From assembly GCF_937920075.1 (NCBI RefSeq), contig NZ_CALETI010000077.1:1-26450 (forward strand): a stretch of DNA of 26,450 bases, read 5' to 3'. The notes below the pieces were generated by a model, which saw only the letters and a program-made list of their open reading frames with translations, made no database searches and was not told the origin of the DNA. Position numbers and translations under genes: made by a program. This document shows, one piece after another, positions 15,830-23,388 of this stretch. The DNA comes from an uncultured Agitococcus sp. (GTDB lineage Bacteria; Pseudomonadota; Gammaproteobacteria; Pseudomonadales; Moraxellaceae). The first letter of the stretch is position 1, and each line of letters opens with the position of its first letter.

Positions 15830-15951
15830 CTTGCACTACTCAACAAAAAAACTATTTCTACAACACTTTTAAGCATTATTGGGTTATTTAGTCTCATTTT
15901 TAACATTTGGCATTGGGGCAATACACCACAATTAGCCTGCCCACACAACAT
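15817..15951 (-). CDS. Possible Cys-containing leader peptide overlapping the nqrA start
   Basis: A 44-codon ORF, ATG at 15951 and TAA at 15819-15817. It begins MLCGQANCGVLPQCQML, with cysteines at 3, 8 and 14, and has a hydrophobic stretch near its end. Its stop lies 10-13 bases inside nqrA. The ribosome site is weak (GAAG upstream). I know of no matching family. It could be a regulatory uORF coupled to nqrA or a chance frame. Confidence 0.25.
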   Translation of the reverse strand: MLCGQANCGVLPQCQMLKMRLNNPIMLKSVVEIVFLLSSARWSK

Positions 15952-16030
15952 CACTTCTTCTATGACGAGACATAAATGGCGATATTTGTAGCAAAAAACT
16001 CAATAATTGTTATATTTTTGATAGAAAAAT

Positions 16031-16036
16031 ATTATA
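16031..16036 (-). promoter_or_regulatory. Candidate -10 box of the nqr operon
   Basis: A perfect TATAAT on the minus strand about 200 bases before nqrA. The -35 region is poor: the best is AACTTG with a 16-base spacer. If real, the nqr leader is about 195 nt long and covers the 15817-15951 ORF. The rest of 15952-16143 shows no other gene. Confidence 0.4.
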
Positions 16037-16143
16037 GCGAATGATTGTATAACAAGTTTTTGCGCTAGTCCTACATTCTGACTTTTTTTTAACGGCTTTT
16101 TCTGATTTTAGACATATTGCAAACGCTAAACGCAACTCAAATA

Positions 16144-16172
16144 AAAAAGCCAGAGATAAACTCTGGCTTTTT
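16144..16172 (-). terminator. Rho-independent terminator of gap
   Basis: Stem AAAAAGCCAGAG (16144-16155) with CTCTGGCTTTTT (16161-16172), five-base loop. In the minus-strand transcript a U-run follows the GC core. It starts 17 bases after the gap stop and separates gap from the nqr leader. Confidence 0.88.
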
Positions 16173-16188
16173 GCAAAACACTAACCGC

Positions 16189-17658
16189 TTAGGCAGTTAA
16201 TTGTTCGGCTGGAACAGTCACGTATTTAATGCCAGCCATTTGCTCGGCAATACGTTGTACTTGGCAGCTATAACCCATTTCGTTATCGTACCAAACATAG
16301 ACACAAGCATGGTTACCGTTAACGATAGTAGCTTGGGCATCAAAAATACCCGCTGAGCGTGAACCAATAAAGTCTGTAGAAACAACTTCGGTAGAGCTGG
16401 TGTATTCGATTTGACCTTGTAAATTAGAATGTAAAGCGATATCGCGCACATACTCATTTAACGCATCACGACTAACATTATCAGCAAAGGTTAAGTTCAA
16501 AATCGCTAAAGACACGTTTGGTGTTGGCACACGCACAGAGTTACCTGTTAACTTGCCTTGTAATTCTGGTAATGCTTTAGCAACGGCTTTCGCTGCACCA
16601 GTTTCAGTAATAACCATGTTTAACACCGCAGAACGACCACGACGGTCTGCTTTGTGGTAGTTATCAATTAAGTTTTGGTCATTAGTGAAAGAATGCACTG
16701 TTTCTACGTGACCAGAAACAATATTAAACTTATCGTTTAAGACTTTGAGCATAGGTGTGATTGCGTTGGTGGTACAAGAAGCGGCAGAAATAATTTTGTC
16801 GCTGTCTAAAATATCCTTACTGTTAACGCCATAAACCACATTTTTAATACTGCCTTTAGCAGGTGCAGTTAAGATAACACGTGCCACACCAGCACAAGTT
16901 AAATGACGGCCTAAACCTTCTTCATCTTTTAACTTACCCGTGTTATCAATCAAAATTGCATTGTTAATGCCATATTGAGTGTAATCAACGTCTTCTGGCT
17001 TGCTCGCATAAATCACTTTAATGAAGTTACCATTAGCAATAATGGCTTCGTTCTCTTCATCAACCGCAATCGTACCTTCAAAAGAACCGTGAATAGAGTC
17101 ACGACGTAATAAAGAAGCACGTTTTGCTAAATCACCTTCTTGGGTTTTACGCACCACAATCGCACGTAAACGCAAACCTTGGCCATTACCTGCTTGTTCA
17201 ATAATCAAGCGTGCTAACATACGACCAATACGACCAAAACCGTATAAAACCACATCAGTTGGTTGACCAGCACAGTTACCATTACCAATTACTGTACTTA
17301 ACTGTTGGCGTAAAAAGTCACTGACGGTTAGGCTTTTGTCGCTGTTCTTATAATCGATAGCAATTTTACCTAAATCAACTTTACAAGCCGCAATATCAGT
17401 CATTGCTGCTAAAGCTTCAATAAATGGTGCAGTATCAACAACGGACAACTCGCCTGCGATCATACGTACACGACGGTGTACTTTTAACATTTGAATGACA
17501 GAACGGTTAACTAATGTACGGCTAAAAACTTGAACGATGACATTACGTTCACGGTATAACTTACCGATGACTGGAATTAAACTCTCGGCAATAGCTTCAC
17601 GGTTTTTCCAACGAGCGAAATGATCTTCTTGCAAGGCTTGAATGCTAGTTACAGTCAC
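16189..17658 (-). CDS. gap: Glyceraldehyde-3-phosphate dehydrogenase, long form
   Basis: A 489-residue GAPDH of the class with an N-terminal extension of about 130 residues, as found in Pseudomonas and Acinetobacter. The core begins with the nucleotide-binding loop VVLYGFGRIGRM (137-148). The catalytic nucleophile is C295 in SAASCTTNAI and the partner His is H322 in VHSFTNDQ; WYDNEMGYSCQ closes the catalytic domain. It interconverts glyceraldehyde-3-phosphate and 1,3-bisphosphoglycerate; whether it works mainly in glycolysis or gluconeogenesis is not visible. The start is GTG at 17658 with AGAGGA seven bases upstream. The gene ends in a clear terminator. A MITE-like element begins 45 bases before the start codon and must affect its leader or promoter. 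Confidence 0.95.
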   Translation of the reverse strand: MTVTSIQALQEDHFARWKNREAIAESLIPVIGKLYRERNVIVQVFSRTLVNRSVIQMLKVHRRVRMIAGELSVVDTAPFIEALAAMTDIAACKVDLGKIAIDYKNSDKSLTVSDFLRQQLSTVIGNGNCAGQPTDVVLYGFGRIGRMLARLIIEQAGNGQGLRLRAIVVRKTQEGDLAKRASLLRRDSIHGSFEGTIAVDEENEAIIANGNFIKVIYASKPEDVDYTQYGINNAILIDNTGKLKDEEGLGRHLTCAGVARVILTAPAKGSIKNVVYGVNSKDILDSDKIISAASCTTNAITPMLKVLNDKFNIVSGHVETVHSFTNDQNLIDNYHKADRRGRSAVLNMVITETGAAKAVAKALPELQGKLTGNSVRVPTPNVSLAILNLTFADNVSRDALNEYVRDIALHSNLQGQIEYTSSTEVVSTDFIGSRSAGIFDAQATIVNGNHACVYVWYDNEMGYSCQVQRIAEQMAGIKYVTVPAEQLTA

Positions 17659-17702
17659 AAGCGTGTCCTCTGGTCAGCGAAGTTAACGATGCGCCACAAT
17701 CA

Positions 17703-17835
17703 AATTTAGGACTTACGCATTTCACCAAAATTCTTGTGTTGAGCGAAGTCGAAACAAGCGCGCTTTGTGAACATAAAATCGTTGAAAACGGTTTACATGT
17801 GAACAAACCAGCGATTACCGCGTAAGTCCTAAATT
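17703..17835. mobile_element. MITE-like element upstream of gap
   Basis: Perfect 16-bp terminal inverted repeats, AATTTAGGACTTACGC (17703-17718) and GCGTAAGTCCTAAATT (17820-17835), enclose about 100 bases with no ORF. The outer AATT is self-complementary, so it may be either part of the repeat or a 4-bp target duplication around TAGGACTTACGC ends. Inside are a direct repeat TGTGAACA (17766-17773 and 17798-17805) and a 15-base relative of the palindrome arm at 4279-4293. Size, ends and lack of coding fit a non-autonomous element moved by a transposase elsewhere. Confidence 0.75.
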
Positions 17836-17921
17836 AATTAGGCGGTAAAAAGTGGCCAATATTCTACTCGCTTTTGTGAAAAAAGTCAGTTTTTGTCAGT
17901 TTTTTTCATGATAAGTGGCGG

Positions 17922-17953
17922 CAAATATCAAGACGCTTTATTTTTGATATTTG
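17922..17953 (-). terminator. Weak AT-rich hairpin over the end of the DUF1244 gene
   Basis: CAAATATCAA (17922-17931) and TTGATATTTG (17944-17953) form a 10-bp stem whose 12-base loop contains the stop codon of the DUF1244 gene. No U-tract follows, so termination is uncertain; it may only protect the 3' end. Confidence 0.3.
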
Positions 17954-18192
17954 GTTTTCCACTCGTCATAAGGCATACCATAAATATGCTCACGAACCGC
18001 ATCATACTCTAAAGCTACACCACGCTCTTCGCCTGCGGCCTTCACCCATTTAGCCAAACAATTACGGCAAAAACCTGCTAAATTCATTAAATCAATATTT
18101 TGCACTTCGGTATTATTTTGCAAATGTGCCACTAAATGACGAAATGCAGCGGCTTCTAATTCAGTTTGTGTGGCTTGATCTACATTCAACAT
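17938..18192 (-). CDS. DUF1244 family protein
   Basis: An 84-residue soluble protein of the DUF1244 family, whose function is not established. The family core is intact: AAFRHLVAHLQNNTEVQNIDLMNLAGFCRNCLAKW, followed by HIYGMPYDEWKTKYQ. The two cysteines of GFCRNCL (C42 and C45) form a C-x2-C pair that might bind metal. The gene starts five bases after the acyltransferase stop, so the two are co-transcribed. Its length is normal for the family. Confidence 0.88.
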   Translation of the reverse strand: MLNVDQATQTELEAAAFRHLVAHLQNNTEVQNIDLMNLAGFCRNCLAKWVKAAGEERGVALEYDAVREHIYGMPYDEWKTKYQK

Positions 18193-18197
18193 ACATT

Positions 18198-19025
18198 TTA
18201 TCTCTTAGTTAACTTCTTACGCCAAGTTGGCCATTGTGCTTCATCTTCTGCACGTAGTGCAAATAAATCATCCATCAACTGATAAATTTTTGCTTCGACT
18301 TGTTCACGTACTTGCCATTGTAAGTCTTTATTTTCACTTTGAGTTTGCATGGCTACGGTAGTAATTCGCTCGCCAAAAGCAAAATACATCTTTTCTGGGC
18401 GCGGCAACAGCCCTAAACCTGTTGCTAACGGCATAAACGCATCACCACCACGTAAATATTTATCACTAATGCCCGTTTTTTGTAGCCATTTGCCCACTCT
18501 TGATTGATAAAAATCGTTGGTGTCATATTGAATAGTATACGCATCATCCGCACCGATTGCGGCAAAGGGAATAATGTCATAACCATTTTGCATCGCCATC
18601 CGTGCAAAACCTGTGCGTTGTTTCCACACTAATTGGTACAACTCATCTTTGTTTTTCATCACCTCTCGGCCACCACCAGGATAAACCAAAATATGCTCTT
18701 TTGCCTCCATGAGTTGTTGGCAGTTTTCAGGTGTGCCTGCCACACAACCATTATCCACCAATAACTTACCCCACAAAGGCACTTTAAAATGAATATGATC
18801 GCCTAAAGAACGTAAAAAAATTCCTTTATGTTCATATAATCCTAAAAGCATGAGTGGCCCATCTAAAGTGCCATATAAAGTGTGATTACCCACATATAAG
18901 GCTGGCCGACTACGATCTAAATGTTCTAAACCCATAAATACTGGATCAAACCATTTATTTTGCAAATATAGGGCTTTTTTAATGCGTGATAATGGTGGAG
19001 GACTAAAGGTTAATGGATGACTCAT
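18198..19025 (-). CDS. Lysophospholipid acyltransferase family protein
   Basis: A 275-residue acyltransferase of the PlsC/DGAT-like superfamily. It probably acts at the membrane, moving a fatty acyl chain onto a lysophospholipid or other glycerolipid. The catalytic block is YVGNHTLYGTLDGPL, with H48 and D55. This His-x6-Asp spacing differs from the usual His-x4-Asp but occurs in the related DGAT2/phytyl-ester-synthase branch. The substrate-binding block is VYPGGGREVMKNKDE (residues 114-128). No transmembrane helix is obvious. It heads a short operon with the DUF1244 gene and is divergent from the ABC1 kinase gene. The true acyl acceptor is unknown. Confidence 0.85.
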   Translation of the reverse strand: MSHPLTFSPPPLSRIKKALYLQNKWFDPVFMGLEHLDRSRPALYVGNHTLYGTLDGPLMLLGLYEHKGIFLRSLGDHIHFKVPLWGKLLVDNGCVAGTPENCQQLMEAKEHILVYPGGGREVMKNKDELYQLVWKQRTGFARMAMQNGYDIIPFAAIGADDAYTIQYDTNDFYQSRVGKWLQKTGISDKYLRGGDAFMPLATGLGLLPRPEKMYFAFGERITTVAMQTQSENKDLQWQVREQVEAKIYQLMDDLFALRAEDEAQWPTWRKKLTKR

Positions 19026-19180
19026 TTGGCTATCTCAAAAAAGATGGTTGATCATTTTCATCGTACTAATTTTTATATATCGTTATCGTCAATGCCATTT
19101 GTCACTGGCTTGTTGACAATTTCTAGCATACGCTAAAGCCGATTGTCCGACAATCATTACGCAAACGCGACAAACTCAGT

Positions 19181-19186
19181 TACAAT
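19181..19186 (+). promoter_or_regulatory. Candidate -10 box upstream of the ABC1 kinase gene
   Basis: TACAAT, five of six matches to the consensus, about 90 bases before the ATG at 19273, with only a weak -35. A 15-base near-palindrome GATTGTC-C-GACAATC at 19141-19155 lies upstream and could be an operator in this divergent spacer. Confidence 0.3.
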
Positions 19187-19201
19187 ATGCCATCTTTTTA
19201 G

Positions 19202-19258
19202 GATTGATACCCATAACTTTGCTAGTCATCGAAATTATCGGTATTAATCTTTTATTTT
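19202..19258 (+). terminator. Terminator-like leader hairpin before the ABC1 kinase gene
   Basis: GATTGATACC (19202-19211) pairs with GGTATTAATC (19240-19249), ten pairs with one G-U. An inner extension (ATAA/TTAT, then TTT/GAA) brings the stem to about 17 pairs. TTTTATTTT follows directly at 19250-19258. The ribosome site GGCGGA comes right after. This could be a leader attenuator, or the end of a short transcript. Not tested. Confidence 0.4.
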
Positions 19259-19272
19259 AGGCGGAACAAGTT

Positions 19273-20634
19273 ATGGGTGAAAAGTTACAACAACTCAAAA
19301 CAGGTGGCTTTGAACGTCGTTGGTCATTAGCAAAAGCCAGTATTGTTGCAGGCACACGTTTTGCGACAGCCAGTGCTAGCACGATGTTTAGTGATGAAGC
19401 AACCCGCGAAATAAAACGCCGAAAAAGCCTTGCCGAACAAGCCGAATATTTAGTCGGTGAAATGGGCAAACTCAAAGGCAGTATCGTCAAAATTGGCCAA
19501 ATGATGGCGTTGTATGGCGAACACTTTCTCCCAGAAGAAGTCACTCGTGCTTTTCACCAGTTAAATGATCAAACTGTTGCCCTTGATTGGTCGGTAATTA
19601 GCAAACACATAAAACAGGAATTAGGCGATAAACGTTTTAATGAATTAGTCATTGATGAAGAACCATTAGGCGCTGCTTCTTTAGCACAAGTACACCGCGC
19701 ACGCCGTAAAAGTGATGGCACAGAATTAGTGTTAAAAGTGCAATATCCCGGTGTTGCCGATGCGATTGATTCTGACCTAGCCTTAGTCTCACAAATGATG
19801 CGTTTGGCTCGTGTTGTGCCGCAAACGCGTGAGTTTGAAGAATGGCTCGAAGAAGTGCGTTCAATGATGCACCGCGAAGTCAACTATCCACAAGAAATGG
19901 AAACCACTCGCCTATTTCACAAATATTTGGCAGGCGATGAACGTTATATTGTCCCTAAAGTTTATCCTGAATACTCTACGCCACGCATATTAGCCATGTC
20001 TTATGAACATGGTGTACCCATTAACAGCAATGCAATTATGAGCTTATCGCAAGAACGCCGTAATAAATTGGCTTATGCGTCTATGGAAATTTGCTGCCGA
20101 GAAATGTTCGAGTGGGGCGAAATGCAAACCGATCCTAATTTCGGCAATTATTTAGTACGTTTAGGTGATGGTGTAAACACACCCGACAAAATTATTTTAT
20201 TAGACTTTGGTGCAGTACGTGATTTTCCTGAAGATTTAATGACTTTGGCACGAGCCTTAACCAAAGCATCAGTATTAAGACAACGTGAGGTTTTAGTATC
20301 ATCGATGAAAGGTTTTGGCTTTTTTGATGAGATTAGTCAAGATACCAAACAAAAACTGGCTGACTTATGTTTGCTTGCAGTAGAGCCATTTACGGAGTTA
20401 ACTGATGCACCTAAAGACGTGCTTGATGAACATGGCAATTATATTTGGGCAAAAAGCAACTTACACAAACGTGTTTTAGTACAAGGCGCAAAATCTGCCG
20501 CCACAAAAGAATTCTCTGTGCCGCCCAAAGAACTGATGTTTATTAGTCGTAAGTTTATTGGCGCTTATACTTTTATGACGGTGATTGATGCACGGATTTA
20601 TGCGTTTGATATCATTAAACCGTTTTTGAAATAA
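19273..20634 (+). CDS. ABC1/UbiB/COQ8-family atypical kinase
   Basis: A 453-residue member of the ABC1 (ADCK/UbiB) atypical kinase family, linked in other organisms to ubiquinone synthesis and lipid handling. Family marks are clear: the KxGQ motif KIGQ (73-76), the Ala-rich loop PLGAASLAQVHRA (131-143) in place of the P-loop, the ATP-binding Lys K155 in LVLKVQYPG, the TDPNFGN catalytic loop (D287, N292) and DFG at 311-313. It lacks the C-terminal membrane helices of E. coli UbiB and is about 90 residues shorter, so it is closer to the COQ8-like soluble branch. GGCGGA precedes the ATG. Ubiquinone is also the electron acceptor of the neighbouring Na+-NQR, but a functional link is only inference. 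Confidence 0.9.
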   Translation: MGEKLQQLKTGGFERRWSLAKASIVAGTRFATASASTMFSDEATREIKRRKSLAEQAEYLVGEMGKLKGSIVKIGQMMALYGEHFLPEEVTRAFHQLNDQTVALDWSVISKHIKQELGDKRFNELVIDEEPLGAASLAQVHRARRKSDGTELVLKVQYPGVADAIDSDLALVSQMMRLARVVPQTREFEEWLEEVRSMMHREVNYPQEMETTRLFHKYLAGDERYIVPKVYPEYSTPRILAMSYEHGVPINSNAIMSLSQERRNKLAYASMEICCREMFEWGEMQTDPNFGNYLVRLGDGVNTPDKIILLDFGAVRDFPEDLMTLARALTKASVLRQREVLVSSMKGFGFFDEISQDTKQKLADLCLLAVEPFTELTDAPKDVLDEHGNYIWAKSNLHKRVLVQGAKSAATKEFSVPPKELMFISRKFIGAYTFMTVIDARIYAFDIIKPFLK

Positions 20635-20638
20635 ACCC

Positions 20639-20696
20639 TGTAGGGGCGACCCTTGTGGTCGCCCTTAGTTGGATACCCACAAGGGGTATCCCTACA
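20639..20696. repeat. Compound palindromic repeat at convergent gene ends
   Basis: Two adjacent hairpins, GGGCGACC/GGTCGCCC (20644-20651, 20657-20664) and GGATACCC/GGGTATCC (20671-20678, 20684-20691), lie between outer arms TGTAGGG (20639-20645) and CCCTACA (20690-20696). It begins four bases after the ABC1 kinase stop and contains the last codons and stop of the minus-strand phosphohexomutase gene. The GGGCGACC...GGTCGCCC form is a dispersed repeat type that I know from many bacteria. Confidence 0.75.
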
Positions 20697-22071
20697 CTAC
20701 CAATAAGCCCTTCAACTCTGCCACTTTCTCATTTAGCAAAGTCACATCGCCTTTTGTTTCGACATTTAATCTAACGACTGGCTCAGTATTAGAGCTACGT
20801 AAATTAAAACGCCATTGACCAAAATCCATCGAAATACCATCTAAGGTGCTTAATTGGTGTGGTTGCGCTGCATAATGCTGTTGAACACGAGCAATCGCTT
20901 CTTTGGCATTATTAATAGTAAAGTTAATTTCACCACTACAAGGGAAGTCCATCATACATTGGTCAACCACTTGTGATAAAGAGCGGCCATCTTGTGATAA
21001 CAACTCAACCAATAACAACCAAGGAATCATGCCACTATCACAGTAGAAAAAATCACGGAAGTAATGATGTGCCGACATTTCACCGCCATAAACCGCATCA
21101 ACTTCACGCATTTTATCTTTAATAAAGGAATGGCCACATTTGCTCACCACCGCACGACCACCATGCTGTGCCACTTTTTCAATGGTATTCCACTCTAAAC
21201 GTGGATCATGAATAATCGCGGCATTTGGTGCTTTTTTCAACAATTGTTCGGCCAACAAGCCAACCAAATAATAACCTTCAATAAAACGACCATTTTCATC
21301 AAAGAAGAAACAACGGTCAAAATCACCATCCCATGCAATACCAAAATCGGCCTTAGCCTCAACCACTGCTTTTGCAGTGACTAATTGCTGTTCGGTCAAC
21401 ATTGGGTTGGGAACACCATTAGGAAAATGACCATCAGGTTGATGATGCAAACGAGTAACTTGTAATGGCAAACTTGCCGCTAAAGCATCAAAAAATGGCC
21501 CAGCACACCCATTACCCGCATTAATTAACACATGCAACGGTTTAATTTTGCTGACATCAATTAACGACAGTAATTTTGCCACATAGCCTTCTAATACATT
21601 TTGCTCACGATGTAATTTAGTGTCAGCAACATATTGGCTTGGTGCAGAGACTTCGGCCATTAAACGAATGGTTTCTTGTTCAATCGCTCCTAAACCACTA
21701 TCACTACTGATTGGCTTAGATTCAGCCTTAACCATTTTTAAACCATTATAATCTGCAGGATTATGGCTCGCAGTTACCATAATACCGCCACCCATACCTG
21801 CTTGGCCTGCGGCATAATAAATCATTTCTGTGCCACAAAAACCAATATCAATCGTGGCCACACCTTCGGCATTTAAACCTGCAATTAATGCTTGGCTCAT
21901 TGGTTTACTTGATAAACGTGCATCTTGACCCACAGCAATTGGTGCTGTTGGTTGTAAAACACGGGCATAAGCACGACCAATACAATAGACCATAAACTCA
22001 TTTAATTGGTCTGGCATACGACCACGAATATCATAAGCTTTAAATGCCGCTAGCTTTTTTACATCACTCAT
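20692..22071 (-). CDS. Phosphomannomutase/phosphoglucomutase
   Basis: A 459-residue alpha-D-phosphohexomutase of the ManB/CpsG/AlgC group, which moves phosphate between C6 and C1 of mannose or glucose. It provides mannose-1-phosphate or glucose-1-phosphate for nucleotide-sugar synthesis. The phosphorylated serine is S102 in TASHNPADYNG, the Mg2+ loop DGDFDR has D248, D250 and D252, GEMSAHHYF is the sugar-specificity loop, and RSSNTEPVVRLN is the phosphate-binding end. In Acinetobacter capsule loci a similar gene (called pgm) closes the galU-ugd-gpi block. The last two codons and the stop lie in a palindromic repeat. Which hexose dominates cannot be told. Confidence 0.92.
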   Translation of the reverse strand: MSDVKKLAAFKAYDIRGRMPDQLNEFMVYCIGRAYARVLQPTAPIAVGQDARLSSKPMSQALIAGLNAEGVATIDIGFCGTEMIYYAAGQAGMGGGIMVTASHNPADYNGLKMVKAESKPISSDSGLGAIEQETIRLMAEVSAPSQYVADTKLHREQNVLEGYVAKLLSLIDVSKIKPLHVLINAGNGCAGPFFDALAASLPLQVTRLHHQPDGHFPNGVPNPMLTEQQLVTAKAVVEAKADFGIAWDGDFDRCFFFDENGRFIEGYYLVGLLAEQLLKKAPNAAIIHDPRLEWNTIEKVAQHGGRAVVSKCGHSFIKDKMREVDAVYGGEMSAHHYFRDFFYCDSGMIPWLLLVELLSQDGRSLSQVVDQCMMDFPCSGEINFTINNAKEAIARVQQHYAAQPHQLSTLDGISMDFGQWRFNLRSSNTEPVVRLNVETKGDVTLLNEKVAELKGLLVV

Positions 22072-22089
22072 TATTGCTTCCTAAAAAAA

Positions 22090-23388
22090 TTAAATCGCTT
22101 CACCACGACCAATCGCAAAATATCTAAATCCTTGCTCTTGCATATATTCTGGGTCATAAATATTACGACCATCAAAAACAACAGGTTGTTTTAACAATGT
22201 TTTTATAGTTGAAAAGTCGGGGCTCAAAAACTCATCCCATGCTGTCACCAATACTAAGGCATCAGCATCAGTAACTACTTCTTCAGCATTTTTAGCAATC
22301 GTTAATAATGGATGTTTACCATACTGTGCATATAACGCTTCGGCTGCCATAGGATCATAAACAGCGGTATAACATCCCTGCGCCCATAAAGCCTCTAACA
22401 AAGGATGGACAACTGAATTTTCCAAACTTGCTGTACCCGCTTTAAATGCAGCTCCCCAAATCGCTATTTTTTTACCTGCTAAACGCCCTGCAAAAAACCG
22501 CCATACTTTTCTAAATAAAATTTCTCTTTGGGAGTCATTAATCATCAGAACGGTATCAATAAGTCCCGTTGTGTCCAACTCTTCACGCAACGTTTTTGCA
22601 AAACTCAATAAATCTTCTGAAAAGCTTGGACCACCAAAACCACAACCAGCTTGTAAATAATCACTTCCAATACGTGGGTCAGCTGCCAAACCCTGACGTA
22701 CGACATCAATATCTATACCTAACTTTTCAGCAAGTGCAGCCATTTCATTCATAAAACTAATGCGTGTTGCTAACATCGCATTAATCCCCATTTTTATAAG
22801 CTCAGATGTACGATGCGGCACAATCATCATATGTTTGGCTTTACGCACAAAAGGTCTAAGTACCTCTAAGGCAACCATTATTTCATGACTATCTTCTTTC
22901 CCACTCATTAATAATAACGAGGGTCGTGAAAAGTCGTCTAAAGCACTTCCCTCGCGACAAAATAATGGCAAACCTATAATATATGTAGCGTGTTTGCGCC
23001 CTAACTCAATATCTTTTGATAATACAAAATCTCGTAAATGATCTAAAGTACCTATGGGCAAGGTAGAAACTAAAAGTAAATAAAGGGCTTGTTCATCATC
23101 ATTATGAGTCATGATACTGATAATGAGTTCTTTAATACCCTCGACATGCAAATCAGCGGCAATAAAATGCACATACATAACATGCTCAAAATCATCCGCT
23201 AACGATACTAATTGTAAGCGTTGTGCTTGTTGTTGCTTTTCTAACAAAGCCACTAAATTTGTTTCACGCTCAGGGTCAAAACTATTATTAATACCACTAA
23301 TACGCATTGTTACTTTGTGGCCAACTTCTGCTAATTTAGCGGCTGTTACCCATGCAAACAAAGAGTCACCATGTACACATAATTTCAT
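22090..23388 (-). CDS. Degenerate UDP-glucose dehydrogenase-like protein (catalytic Cys absent)
   Basis: A 432-residue protein of the UDP-glucose/GDP-mannose dehydrogenase family. The normal enzyme oxidises UDP-glucose to UDP-glucuronate with two NAD+. The central and C-terminal domains align well: K199 and N203 in ELIKMGINAMLATRISF, D259, VYDP, DALVLVTAWDEF and FDGRNIYDP. The catalytic Cys of GGSCFPKD is replaced: the site reads FGGPSFSED with S255. The N-terminal GxGYVG loop is CVHGDSLFA, the NAD-ribose Asp and the GTPP loop are not found, and the PEFLRE motif is PLFCRE. The frame is intact, and the ATG at 23388 has AAGGAG and overlaps the pgi stop (ATGA). I infer a pseudoenzyme, regulator or altered activity rather than a working Ugd. 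Confidence 0.8.
   Translation of the reverse strand: MKLCVHGDSLFAWVTAAKLAEVGHKVTMRISGINNSFDPERETNLVALLEKQQQAQRLQLVSLADDFEHVMYVHFIAADLHVEGIKELIISIMTHNDDEQALYLLLVSTLPIGTLDHLRDFVLSKDIELGRKHATYIIGLPLFCREGSALDDFSRPSLLLMSGKEDSHEIMVALEVLRPFVRKAKHMMIVPHRTSELIKMGINAMLATRISFMNEMAALAEKLGIDIDVVRQGLAADPRIGSDYLQAGCGFGGPSFSEDLLSFAKTLREELDTTGLIDTVLMINDSQREILFRKVWRFFAGRLAGKKIAIWGAAFKAGTASLENSVVHPLLEALWAQGCYTAVYDPMAAEALYAQYGKHPLLTIAKNAEEVVTDADALVLVTAWDEFLSPDFSTIKTLLKQPVVFDGRNIYDPEYMQEQGFRYFAIGRGEAI

Noticed and set aside
17885..17904. Tandem direct repeat GTCAGTTTTT twice
   Set aside because: Only two short T-rich copies, with no sign of a larger array or of protein-binding spacing.
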